Source: Prevotella intermedia ATCC 25611 = DSM 20706
Lineage (GTDB): Bacteria > Bacteroidota > Bacteroidia > Bacteroidales > Bacteroidaceae
Length of the DNA stretch: 64,000 nucleotides
Direction of reading: 5' to 3'
Assembly (NCBI RefSeq): GCF_001953955.1
Contig: NZ_CP019300.1
Coordinates: 744,001-808,000 of the forward strand
Within the stretch, counting starts at the first letter, position 1; the number at the start of each line of letters is the position of its first letter. The notes below the pieces were generated by a model. It did not search any database, was not told where the DNA came from, and saw only the letters and a program-made list of their open reading frames with translations. Made by a program: the position numbers and the translations under genes. Positions 43,534-52,224 of this stretch are shown piece after piece.

Positions 43534-45138
43534 TTATTTCCTTGGATTGTGTTTCTTAAGCATACTCTCTACCTTTGCCAGCGTTTCTTGCTTGCTTCCA
43601 GCAAATACATTCGGTTTGTAAAGTACGCCGATTTGCATTACTGGCTGTCCTTCATTCACATCGGCAAACTTTTCGCCAGAGATAGCCAATGTCAGATAAT
43701 CAGAGCGACGGGCATAGACGTGGAACTTGCCAGTATAGCCTACAAACTCAAAGTTATTTGAAGTAAGCAACTTGTCAAACTCACGTGTTATAAACCATTC
43801 TTTACCATGTTGCCATATACCTAAGTTCGGTTGGCTGAAGCTCAGGCTATACTGTTCAACACTTCCCACCATTTCTTTTGGAGCAGGATGTTCTCCACCA
43901 CGGGTGTAGAAGAAGTATGTGCGAGTTACCAATATTGGGTCTGTTGTCTTGTAGACGATAGCCTCGATTTCCCTGTTCTTAGAAATCTGTCGTTTAACTT
44001 CTTCGCTGTTCTGGCTCTTTTCGTAGTCCTCTACTGCACTGACTTTTTGGTCTGCTTTATTCAGGAGATGGAGCGGACCAACTTGAAGCTCTTTGAATGT
44101 CTCGTATTCTTTGTCTTGAATGTGCATCTGATAGAAGAACAACACGACACTATTGTTACTTTCCAAAATATCTACGTCCATCGTTATAAGCTCTTTCTCA
44201 TTGACGTAGTGGTTAGGATCCTTTGTATCTCTTACATATCCATTTGCTTTTACGAAATCTTGGAAAGCCTGCGTTTTCACAGATTCGACACCTTCTCTGG
44301 TCAGTGAACGTGTGAAGATACGGGTAGGCATAAAGTATTGTGTGTCGTGAACATAGAATACTTCCTTGAATAAAGGTGACGGTGTCTTGAAAGTATAACT
44401 TTCCTCGTACAATCCTAATTGAGGGTCTGGGGCACCATACTCTGAAAGCAAACTTCCACGGCGATACTCAAAGTCCATCATCTTATGAAGACTGAAAGGG
44501 GCACCAGGGTTGCATGCCAATATGAAAGTAGCCACACCTGGTTGTTTTACAACCACCTCTTTGTTCTTTCCTGCATTTGATATTGTAAGCGTTATGCTTC
44601 TTTCTATTGCACTGTAATTTGTCTTGGAAATGAACTTCAAGGCATTCTTCTTCTTGATAATCTGCAACCAATCAGGTTTTTCGCTCTGAACCATTTCGTA
44701 CATATTACTTTCCAAGTTCACGTCCACAATGGTTGTGCCTCCTGCTTGTGGCAGGATAATTTCACCATTGGCAATTTCCAACGAAAGGTCGGCAGCACTT
44801 TGGTTTACCATTATCTTTTCAACAGCCAAACCGCCATCTACAAGAATGTAGCTGCTTCTTTCCGTTCCACTCGTATTGGCATCAACTTTTACGACAAACT
44901 CGTTTCCGTTTTGGGTGATGTGTATCCAATTCTTGGGAGTTGTTGCAATCCATTCTTTACAGTTCGTGTTCACTGTAATGGTCTTCTCGCCAATCTGATT
45001 GGTAAACTTTATCTCCTTTTCAGAGACGCTCAGCTGCGGTTGTTCGAAATCGACACTCTCGGCGCAGCCTGCCACCATTGCTAATAGCAGGCATACAGAT
45101 GAGAGTCGCAGCAGTTTATATAAATTCATTATACGCAT
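43534..45138 (-). CDS. BACON-domain lipoprotein, 534 aa
   Basis: The lipobox is VAGC with Cys25, followed by AESVDFEQP. Two tandem BACON-type domains (about 30-115 and 120-205) are recognised by repeated Trp-rich strands (WIATTPKNWIHI, then VNQSAADLSLEI; PDWLQIIKKKN, then VVVKQPG). The remaining 330 residues have no family I know but closely resemble the next gene, including a conserved PGAPFSLHKMMDFEYRRGSLL-like stretch. It is a paralogue of the 45.2 kb gene, 35 bp downstream of it, and the subtilase start follows about 17 bp after its stop. Probably surface exposed; the role is unknown. Confidence 0.85.
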   Translation of the reverse strand: MRIMNLYKLLRLSSVCLLLAMVAGCAESVDFEQPQLSVSEKEIKFTNQIGEKTITVNTNCKEWIATTPKNWIHITQNGNEFVVKVDANTSGTERSSYILVDGGLAVEKIMVNQSAADLSLEIANGEIILPQAGGTTIVDVNLESNMYEMVQSEKPDWLQIIKKKNALKFISKTNYSAIERSITLTISNAGKNKEVVVKQPGVATFILACNPGAPFSLHKMMDFEYRRGSLLSEYGAPDPQLGLYEESYTFKTPSPLFKEVFYVHDTQYFMPTRIFTRSLTREGVESVKTQAFQDFVKANGYVRDTKDPNHYVNEKELITMDVDILESNNSVVLFFYQMHIQDKEYETFKELQVGPLHLLNKADQKVSAVEDYEKSQNSEEVKRQISKNREIEAIVYKTTDPILVTRTYFFYTRGGEHPAPKEMVGSVEQYSLSFSQPNLGIWQHGKEWFITREFDKLLTSNNFEFVGYTGKFHVYARRSDYLTLAISGEKFADVNEGQPVMQIGVLYKPNVFAGSKQETLAKVESMLKKHNPRK

Positions 45139-45173
45139 ATCGAATAAAATTTAAATAAGGTATAACCACTTAA

Positions 45174-46802
45174 TTAAAACTTCAACACTTTCTTTACTTT
45201 CATAAAGTTCTTCATCATCTTCCCTTGAGCCTTCAAGCCCTTGCTGCCTCCGTTGAATACTGCCTCGTCGTAGTTGTAAAGTAATGCGAGAATAGGAACG
45301 TTGTTGTCTACTACAGATGTAACAGCAATGAGCAGATGGTCGCGTTCGCGAGCAAAGAAGTGGGTGTTGTCTACAGAACGAAGGAAAGAGAATCCTTCTT
45401 CTCCAAGTTTCTTCTGGAGCTCTTTCGTTACAATCCATTTGTTTCCGTACTTCCATAAACCAAGGCTGGTATCCTTGAAGAGAAGAGCACCAATCTGTAC
45501 GCTTCCAAGTTTTTCAGGAGCCTTTCCGTCCTTATCGGTTGTATAGAATATGTGGATACGTCCATAAGCAGCACTTGGGTCTGCATTTGCCTTCAGCGTG
45601 TATTGAAGCTGTGAAACTTCAGTCTTCTTAAATTCGTTATAACTGCGTTCTTCTTCTTTGCTTCCTGCATTCTTTTCAAATTGCTCAACTTCAGGTACCT
45701 TTACTGTTGCTACCTGCAAGAGTTCAATTGGATAGTAAGGCATTTTCTCAAAAGTCTTGTATTCTCCAATCTGCTTTGTAATTGGCTTAAATGTAAGGTT
45801 TACACCTTGGTTACCGGGCTTTTCAGATATATAAATCTTCAACGACATAAGCTCTTTCTCGTTCGTGTACTCTCTGTCTGATTCAGAATTGGTGCGTACA
45901 TATCCGCTGTCGGTGAGGAATTTCTCGAATGCTTTATTCTTAACGGCTTCTACAGCATCGAGTCCGTCGCCAACTGTAACAATCTGCGAAGATGTAACGC
46001 CGTCAGGGCTGTAATACTGTATCAAGGTAAATATTGGCGATGGGGTAATGAATGTGTACATTTCCTCAAGTCCAAAGCCTGGCATAGCAGTTTGATAATC
46101 GCGTAAGTAGCTGCCACGTTCAAGTTCGTATTCCATAATTTTGTGGGCATCTTGTGGCATACCTGGGTTGATTGGAAGGATATAACGTTGTATGCCCGAC
46201 TGTGAAACAACGATTTCACGAGTCTCGCTTCCACTCTTTGCATATAGTTTTACCTCACGTTTCTGATAAGTATCGTTACGCTTGGCAATCAATTTTATCT
46301 CTTCATCACGCTTCATTATCTTAAGCCAATCTACTTCTTCGCTGGTTGTAATGTCGTAAACCGATGAATTGGTTGTAACATCAACCACCTTTTCTCCACC
46401 CATCTGAGGAAGATAAATTGCTGTTGGTGTAATATCAAGCACCACGTCGGCTGCACTTTGTTTTACTTCTACCTTACCAGTAGCACCGTTGGCATTCACG
46501 AGAACGTAGCTTGTGCGGTCGGTACCCATCTTGTTTTCAGCAACTTTTATTTTCAGTATGTTGCCATCTTGAAGCACCGACACCCAATCACCCTCTTGAG
46601 GAGATGAGGCAATCCAGTTACTTTGGTTAGTAGTTACGCTGATGTTTCTTTCACCAACTCCTTTGTCAAAAGTTACATTGTTTTCTGAAAGAACCAATGT
46701 TGGTAACTCAAATTCGTCTTCCTTTGCGCAAGAGAACAGGCAAAGAAGAATTCCACCTAAGAATAGGGGAAAGATTGTCTTTTTAAAATCCATACTTTTC
46801 AA
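45174..46802 (-). CDS. BACON-domain lipoprotein, 542 aa
   Basis: The lipobox is LFSC (Cys25), followed by AKEDEFELP, an acidic +2 region like the surface export signals of Bacteroidetes lipoproteins. Two BACON-type domains follow at about 33-115 and 120-205 (WIASSPQEGDWVSV, then VEVKQSAAD; VDWLKIMKRDE, then VVSQSG). The C-terminal 330 residues match its paralogue downstream, including PGMPQDAHKIMEYELERGSYL. A second Met at residue 4 is an alternative start. It is the first gene of the operon, about 130 nt after the promoter. Confidence 0.85.
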   Translation of the reverse strand: MKSMDFKKTIFPLFLGGILLCLFSCAKEDEFELPTLVLSENNVTFDKGVGERNISVTTNQSNWIASSPQEGDWVSVLQDGNILKIKVAENKMGTDRTSYVLVNANGATGKVEVKQSAADVVLDITPTAIYLPQMGGEKVVDVTTNSSVYDITTSEEVDWLKIMKRDEEIKLIAKRNDTYQKREVKLYAKSGSETREIVVSQSGIQRYILPINPGMPQDAHKIMEYELERGSYLRDYQTAMPGFGLEEMYTFITPSPIFTLIQYYSPDGVTSSQIVTVGDGLDAVEAVKNKAFEKFLTDSGYVRTNSESDREYTNEKELMSLKIYISEKPGNQGVNLTFKPITKQIGEYKTFEKMPYYPIELLQVATVKVPEVEQFEKNAGSKEEERSYNEFKKTEVSQLQYTLKANADPSAAYGRIHIFYTTDKDGKAPEKLGSVQIGALLFKDTSLGLWKYGNKWIVTKELQKKLGEEGFSFLRSVDNTHFFARERDHLLIAVTSVVDNNVPILALLYNYDEAVFNGGSKGLKAQGKMMKNFMKVKKVLKF

Positions 46803-46939
46803 GGTTTTATTTGATATGAAATTAATATTTAAAGATTAGACTGATATATGCTAAAAGAGCTAAGCAACTTGTGCACATAACGTGAATTTTTACATTCAAA
46901 TTATTATGCATATTTAGTTTTTATTTAGATTTTGCATCG

Positions 46940-46971
46940 CAAATATACTAATAAATGAGGATAAAAACAAA
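46940..46971 (-). promoter_or_regulatory. Promoter of the BACON/subtilase operon
   Basis: The minus strand reads TTTG, 20 bp, TATATTTG, a perfect consensus and spacing, giving a leader of about 130 nt. The 46972-47112 stretch upstream is AT-rich and shows nothing else. Confidence 0.7.
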
Positions 46972-47112
46972 TCTATTAGTTAAAAGAACTTAACGATTTA
47001 ATATTTATTATACACTTCCTCCTCTGTATTGTATTATTTAACAGTATTTTATTTGTATTGCTAATTATTAATTCTATTTGCTTTGTCATACCTTTTATAA
47101 CTGTCTTTTCTT

Positions 47113-47286
47113 TTAGAAGAAATGCGCACAGCGTTGCCCATAATGTAGCTTTTGTTGTAACAAGTGGGTAATAGGGTTTATCTGTGTGGGTGCAAAATGA
47201 AACTCAACATTATCCTTTCTCTTCTTTTTCTGTTTACTTGAATTTACAGAAAGCAGCAACAAAGTTGCTGTCTGGTTAATTCTCAT
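47113..47286 (-). CDS. Possible small protein, 57 aa
   Basis: A frame from ATG 47286 reads MRINQTATLLLLSVNSSKQK, continues with a basic stretch (KKKRKD) and ends HYGQRCAHFF. It has a TAAGTTTG promoter box (47325-47332) with CTTG about 20 bp upstream. No family is recognised and it could be chance. The frame extends to 47367, but that part lies upstream of the promoter. If real, it is a small basic protein or a leader peptide before the BACON operon. Confidence 0.25.
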   Translation of the reverse strand: MRINQTATLLLLSVNSSKQKKKRKDNVEFHFAPTQINPITHLLQQKLHYGQRCAHFF

Positions 47287-47324
47287 AGTTACTTGTTTAC
47301 TTGTATAATTATAATTTTCAGCTG

Positions 47325-47332
47325 CAAACTTA
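47325..47332 (-). promoter_or_regulatory. Promoter -7 element in front of the small open frame
   Basis: The minus strand reads TAAGTTTG, 39 bp before the ATG at 47286. Confidence 0.3.
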
Positions 47333-47506
47333 TCTGTTTTTAGCGGAATAGCCAAGTTTATCTGCATATATTTACTGTCTACTAAAAAAAATACTCAATA
47401 ATAATGATACGTCAGCAGTACCGATAAAGGCTTCAGTATAAAATTAAGTAGAGAAGTAGTTGCTCTTTTGGGACGGTTAAGGCAGATTTTCGATAAATCC
47501 TTTTAG

Positions 47507-47696
47507 TTTTGTAAAAATAATTCTCTTAAAAAGTGATAACTGCGCTTTGGCATTGCGAAAGCGGCTCTTTTGCGCTGCAAAACCTACGCTTTTACCGTGT
47601 AAAACAGCCGCTTTTGGAATGCAAAACAATAGGTTTTATAATACGTTGGTAATGAGATTGTTACACAATAGTATTGTTTGTGAAAAATATTTACGG
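47507..47696 (-). repeat. 22-bp-period modular intergenic element, copy 4
   Basis: Reverse orientation compared with copies 1-3. Read on the minus strand the words are GCGGCTG (47605-47611), GCGTAGG (47583-47589), GAGCCGC (47561-47567), then GCGCAGT (47539-47545). The first and third are complementary at 6 of 7 positions. It lies between the rmuC 3' end and the small-frame promoter. The ending GTAAATATTTTTCAC is on the right. Confidence 0.9.
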
Positions 47697-47767
47697 TTTT
47701 GTAGTCTTGTTTTCAGCCATACAATAAGGATTGAAGGAGAAGTAACGCAGGGGGCAATTTGTATAAA

Positions 47768-47803
47768 ATAAAGGCTGACTCCGTTTCTGAAGTCAGCCTT
47801 TAT
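47768..47803 (-). terminator. Intrinsic terminator downstream of rmuC
   Basis: The arms ATAAAGGCTGACT / AGTCAGCCTTTAT surround a 10-nt loop. It lies about 60 bp after the rmuC stop. Confidence 0.7.
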
Positions 47804-47864
47804 GCTTTATGGTGTTCATTAAATCCACGAGGTGCTGCTACTGCTATATATAAATAAGGTGTAG

Positions 47865-49163
47865 CTATAAGCCTTCGGGGAGTTCTTTCTTAGGCGTTAT
47901 GCCCAACGACTTCATATTTTCGAGGCGGCGGACAATGTTTCCCTTGCCTTCGCTAAGCTGCAAATGGGCTTTCTCGTAGTCGCTTTGAAGTCGCTGTATG
48001 CCAGTTCCGATTTTCAAGAAAGTCTCGCCAAACGAAACAAACTTATCGTAAAGGTCGTTCGACGCATGCAAGATTTCGTCTACATTCTTATTCATACGAT
48101 AGTTCTGCCACATCGTACGGGTGAGCTGCAAAGCCATCAAGAGGTTGCTCGGGCTCAACAAGATGATGTGTTTGCGGTAGGCGTACTGCAGAATAGAGGG
48201 GTCTGTCTTAATTGCTGCTGCGTATCCACTTTCGTAAGGAATGAACATAAGCACATAGCCAATGCAGTTTGGTACTATCGTTTCGTAGTTCTTAGCCGAC
48301 AGTTCATCTACGTGCTTCTTTATAGACTTGATGTGCTCTTTCAGGAACAGCTCCTGTTCTGTTGCATCGGTAGCGTTTACGGCAGCCTGATAAGCTGTCA
48401 GCGAAACCTTCGCGTCGATAACAGCGTGCTCGCCGCCTGGCAAATCAATTACTGCATCGGGGCGGAAGCTGTTTCCTTTTGCATCTTGATAGTTTCGTTG
48501 CAGGAAGAATTGTTCGTTCTTTGTCAGTCCGCAACTTTCCAAAGTGGTTTCCAATATCATCTCGCCCCAATCGCCCTGCATCTTCGTGTCGCCTTTCAGT
48601 GCCTGTGTCAGCGATGCTGCATCGTTGCCAATGCGCTCGGTTTGCTGGCGCAACTCCTTTATGGCACGTTCGTTATCTTCACGAATGCTTTTCACGGTTG
48701 AGGTTTGAACTTCCTGCAACAGTTTTATCGTTTCTTCAAATCTTGTTTTTATTTCGGTTTTGTTGCTTGCTCCCTCTTTTGTTGCAGCCGTTACGTTCTG
48801 GTTGAACGCCTCTATGCGCTCGTGCAGCGGCTTCAGAAGTGCGTCTAACCGTTCTTTATCGGCAGCGTTCAGGTGCTCTCTGCTTTCCGAAAGCATTTGC
48901 GCAGCCATTGTGCGCATCTCTTCTTGCATCAGTTTTTTGCTGGTTTCCATCTGCTTCTGCATTTCGCTGAGCAGTTTCTGGCTGTGCTCACGCTCGGCAT
49001 TTACGCTGTCGGCAGCATTTTTCTGTGCTGTTTCCAACTGGCTTTTCGCAACGCCAAGGTCGGCAGACAGCTTCTGTGCGGTAGTGGCAACTTGGCTTCG
49101 TGTCCACAGAAAGACGAGAAGCGCACCGAGAAATAAACCTAAAAAGAAATAAAGAAATACCAT
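47865..49163 (-). CDS. rmuC: DNA recombination protein RmuC
   Basis: The product is 432 aa. An N-terminal membrane anchor (MVFLYFFLGLFLGALLVFLW) is followed by a long coiled coil to about residue 185 and then a C-terminal RmuC nuclease-like domain (KGDTKMQGDWGEMILETTLE, RPDAVIDLPGGEHAVIDAKVSL). RmuC restrains inversions at short repeats in E. coli. It is 11 bp after murF/alr on the same strand. Confidence 0.94.
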   Translation of the reverse strand: MVFLYFFLGLFLGALLVFLWTRSQVATTAQKLSADLGVAKSQLETAQKNAADSVNAEREHSQKLLSEMQKQMETSKKLMQEEMRTMAAQMLSESREHLNAADKERLDALLKPLHERIEAFNQNVTAATKEGASNKTEIKTRFEETIKLLQEVQTSTVKSIREDNERAIKELRQQTERIGNDAASLTQALKGDTKMQGDWGEMILETTLESCGLTKNEQFFLQRNYQDAKGNSFRPDAVIDLPGGEHAVIDAKVSLTAYQAAVNATDATEQELFLKEHIKSIKKHVDELSAKNYETIVPNCIGYVLMFIPYESGYAAAIKTDPSILQYAYRKHIILLSPSNLLMALQLTRTMWQNYRMNKNVDEILHASNDLYDKFVSFGETFLKIGTGIQRLQSDYEKAHLQLSEGKGNIVRRLENMKSLGITPKKELPEGL

Positions 49164-49174
49164 TTCGCTTGTAT

Positions 49175-51655
49175 TTAATCTTGAAAATAAACTCTTTTTA
49201 CACGGTTGCTGACCGTTGTCAGTACCTCGTATGGAATGGTTCCCATCGCATCGCTCAATACCGTTACGGGCAAATGGTCGCCAAATATTTCAACGCTGTC
49301 GCCTTCTTCACAATCTATTCCCGTTACATCTATCAATGCCACGTCCATGCAGATGTTGCCCATATAGTAGGCTCGCTTGCCATTGACGAGGCAATAGCAG
49401 TTGCGGTTGCCCAGTTTGCGGTTCAATCCGTCGGCATATCCAATCGGTATGGCTGCTATGACGCTGTCTTTTTCGATGATGCCACGGCGAGAATAGCCCA
49501 CGGTTTCGCCTGCTGGAACATTCCGAAGCTGCAATATGATGGTTTTAAGTGTCGATACGTTGCTCATAACAGCATTGTCGCGCGGGTTGATACCATAGAG
49601 TCCGAGTCCTAATCGGCACATATCCAGCTGACGTTCGGGGAAGTGTTCAATGCCTGCCGAGTTGTCCATGTGGCGCAAGATGCGATGACTGAAAGCCGCC
49701 TGCAACTTCTTGCTGCCCTCATTGAACAGCGCAAACTGTGCAGCAGAGAACGAATCGAAGTCGTTACTGTCTGAACCAACGAAGTGAGAGAACACCGAAC
49801 GTGGTATCAACGCATTCTGATGGTGCAGCTTTTCTATGAGATGGTCGAGGTCGGTGCGAGGATTGAAACCCAAACGGTGCATTCCCGTGTCGAGTTTTAT
49901 ATGCACAGGGTACCCCGTAATGCCTTCTTTCTCCGCTGCTTTAATCAGTGCGTCCAACAGACGGAAGCTATAAACCTCTGGTTCAAGCTCGTAATCGAAA
50001 AGCGTTTTGAACGAACTCATCTCTGGGTTCATTATCATAATATTGCCCGTAATGCCGTTTCGGCGCAGTGTGGCACCTTCGTCAGCCACCGCAACAGCAA
50101 GATAATCGACACGATGGTCCTCCAAAGTCTTGGCTATCTCTACTGCCCCAGCTCCATAGGCATCGGCTTTTATCATACAAACAAGCTTCGTTTCGGGCTT
50201 TAAGAAGGAGCGGTACCAGTTCAGATTGTCTACTACGGCATTCAGATTCACTTCCAATACGGTTTCGTGCACCTTCTTTACCAACAGTTCGGTAAGCTTA
50301 TCGAAACCGAAAGAGCGTGCTCCTTTGAGCAAGATAACTTCGTCGTGCAAGGATTTAAACACTTTGCTGCCGATGAAATCGGCTATGTTATCAAAGAAGA
50401 ACTTTGTTTCCAAGCCTTCAAAAGCCTGCTGCTGTCGTCCAAGTGCGGTGCCAATGCCGATAAACTTCTTTACACCACGCTTCTTTATCAATGCTGCCAC
50501 GTCGGCATAAAGCTGCTGTTCGGTTTCGCCACTTTGATAAATGTCGCTCAAGATAAGTGTGCGCTCGCGGCGGTTCTGGTCGGGACGGCGGTTCATAAAG
50601 TCGAGTGCGATGTCGAGCGAGTTTATATCGGAGTTGTAAGAGTCGTTGATGAGCGTGCAGCCGTGTTGCCCTTCTTTCACTTCAAGGCGCATTGCGACAG
50701 GCTCAAGCGTTGCCATACGCTGCGCCAGCACATCGGGCAGAATGCCAAAATGCAGTGCAACCACAGCGCAGGTGATGCAGTTGCTGACACTTGCCTCGTC
50801 GATGAAAGGCAAAGTAAAGCTGCCGTGTGTAGCGTCTTGCCATATATAAAAGACGGTCGATACCGTGTCGCTCTTCTCTATACGGTCTACAAAGAAGGCG
50901 GCAGTGGTGTCGTGTTCCGACCACGCAAGCAGTTTTCCATCGTAATGAGCCGCTGAAATGCACTTCGCTGCTATCTCATCGTCGAGCTGATAGACCAAGG
51001 CTTGCGTGCCTTTGAACAGCAACAGCTTCTCGTTACACTTCTCTTCCAACGATGAGAAGTTCTCTTGATGAGCAGCACCTAAACTCGTCAGCACACCCAC
51101 CGTAGGCTGAATAATATCGTGTAACGCCTGCATTTCGCCTACTTTGCTGATGCCTGCCTCGATTAAACCGATTTGCGAACTTTCGTTCAGCAGCCAAACC
51201 GACAGCGGAACGCCTATCTGCGAGTTGTAGCTCTTGGGCGAACGTGTTACATTCTTGTCGTATGCAAGTAGTTGCGACAGCCATTCCTTCACCATAGTCT
51301 TGCCGTTCGACCCTGTAATACCTACGATGGGAATGTCGAATGCCTTGCGGTGGCAGGTTGTCAGTTGCTGAAGAGCAGCGAGCGTGTTGCCCACTTTCAG
51401 GAAGTTTGCGTGTGTATAAAGTGTAGAAAAGTTGTCGGGAACGCTCTCAACCACGAAGTTGCGCACGCCTCGACGATACAATTCGGGAATGTAATGATGC
51501 CCATCGTTGCGGTCGGACTTCAGTGCGAAGAACAGTGTTTCTTCGGGAAAGCAGAGCGAACGGCTGTCCGTCAGTAGGAAACTGATGCTTGCAGCAGTAT
51601 CACCATATCGTTCTGCGTTTATGAATTGTGTTATTTTTTCTATTGAATAGCTCAT
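49175..51655 (-). CDS. Fused MurF ligase and alanine racemase
   Basis: The product is 826 aa. Residues 1-455 are MurF (UDP-MurNAc-tripeptide D-Ala-D-Ala ligase), with the ATP loop GITGSNGKT at 112-120 and NDSYNSD at 337-343. Residues from about 465 are alanine racemase, with the PLP lysine in KADAYGAG (Lys496) and the second catalytic Tyr in VGYSRRGII. The fusion makes D-Ala and uses D-Ala-D-Ala in one chain and is known in Bacteroidetes. No active residue is visibly missing. It is followed by rmuC after 11 bp. Confidence 0.94.
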   Translation of the reverse strand: MSYSIEKITQFINAERYGDTAASISFLLTDSRSLCFPEETLFFALKSDRNDGHHYIPELYRRGVRNFVVESVPDNFSTLYTHANFLKVGNTLAALQQLTTCHRKAFDIPIVGITGSNGKTMVKEWLSQLLAYDKNVTRSPKSYNSQIGVPLSVWLLNESSQIGLIEAGISKVGEMQALHDIIQPTVGVLTSLGAAHQENFSSLEEKCNEKLLLFKGTQALVYQLDDEIAAKCISAAHYDGKLLAWSEHDTTAAFFVDRIEKSDTVSTVFYIWQDATHGSFTLPFIDEASVSNCITCAVVALHFGILPDVLAQRMATLEPVAMRLEVKEGQHGCTLINDSYNSDINSLDIALDFMNRRPDQNRRERTLILSDIYQSGETEQQLYADVAALIKKRGVKKFIGIGTALGRQQQAFEGLETKFFFDNIADFIGSKVFKSLHDEVILLKGARSFGFDKLTELLVKKVHETVLEVNLNAVVDNLNWYRSFLKPETKLVCMIKADAYGAGAVEIAKTLEDHRVDYLAVAVADEGATLRRNGITGNIMIMNPEMSSFKTLFDYELEPEVYSFRLLDALIKAAEKEGITGYPVHIKLDTGMHRLGFNPRTDLDHLIEKLHHQNALIPRSVFSHFVGSDSNDFDSFSAAQFALFNEGSKKLQAAFSHRILRHMDNSAGIEHFPERQLDMCRLGLGLYGINPRDNAVMSNVSTLKTIILQLRNVPAGETVGYSRRGIIEKDSVIAAIPIGYADGLNRKLGNRNCYCLVNGKRAYYMGNICMDVALIDVTGIDCEEGDSVEIFGDHLPVTVLSDAMGTIPYEVLTTVSNRVKRVYFQD

Positions 51656-51732
51656 TGTTGAAATATTAACAGAAAGCTGACAAGCCGCTATGAAATGTAC
51701 AAAATCGGTTGCTTTCTATAATTTACAGAATA

Positions 51733-51740
51733 CAAAGATA
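51733..51740 (-). promoter_or_regulatory. Promoter -7 element of murF/alr-rmuC
   Basis: The minus strand reads TATCTTTG, about 78 bp before the murF/alr start. No clear -33 box. Confidence 0.45.
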
Positions 51741-51795
51741 CTGCAAAAACGAGGCTGCCGTATAGCTTTGACTTTCTTTTTCACCTTTTTTATCC

Positions 51796-52224
51796 TTATC
51801 GTTTCTGTTTTGCTGCACATTCGGGGCATATCCCTTTCAGCATAAAATTCACGTTGGAGAGTTTGTAACCTTCGGGCAGATGAATTTCGGGAATATCCAC
51901 TTCGGGCAGACAAGTGGTGCGTTGGCACTGTTCGCAGTAGAAGTGGGCGTGCATATCGCGGTCGGTTTCGTAGTCGTCGCTCATGCAAAGCTCGTAGCGC
52001 ACAATGTCGTTGCCGTCTTCTACCTGATGCACCACGTGCTGATTGCTGAAAAGTGTGAGCGTTCGGAATATGCTCGACTTGTCGATGGTTTGCAGTTCTG
52101 TTTCCAATTCCTTCATCGAAACAGGTCCATTGTATCGAGAAATAGCCTCTGCAATCAATATTCTGTTGGCAGTAGGCTTTACGTTGTGTTTTGTAAGATG
52201 CTCTAAAATCTGCTCTAAGTTCAT
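51796..52224 (-). CDS. Fur-family metal-dependent transcriptional repressor
   Basis: I start at ATG 52224 (MNLEQILEHL), giving 142 aa; the longer frame upstream overlaps the GSCFA gene. The N-terminal winged helix (VKPTANRILIAEAISRYNGPVSMKELETEL) precedes the metal-binding domain with HAHFYCEQCQRTTCLP and a C-terminal CPEC pair, the zinc site of the Fur/PerR/Zur family. Which metal or peroxide it senses is not evident. Its ATG overlaps the GSCFA stop by 4 bp, so it is translated with that gene. Confidence 0.92.
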   Translation of the reverse strand: MNLEQILEHLTKHNVKPTANRILIAEAISRYNGPVSMKELETELQTIDKSSIFRTLTLFSNQHVVHQVEDGNDIVRYELCMSDDYETDRDMHAHFYCEQCQRTTCLPEVDIPEIHLPEGYKLSNVNFMLKGICPECAAKQKR

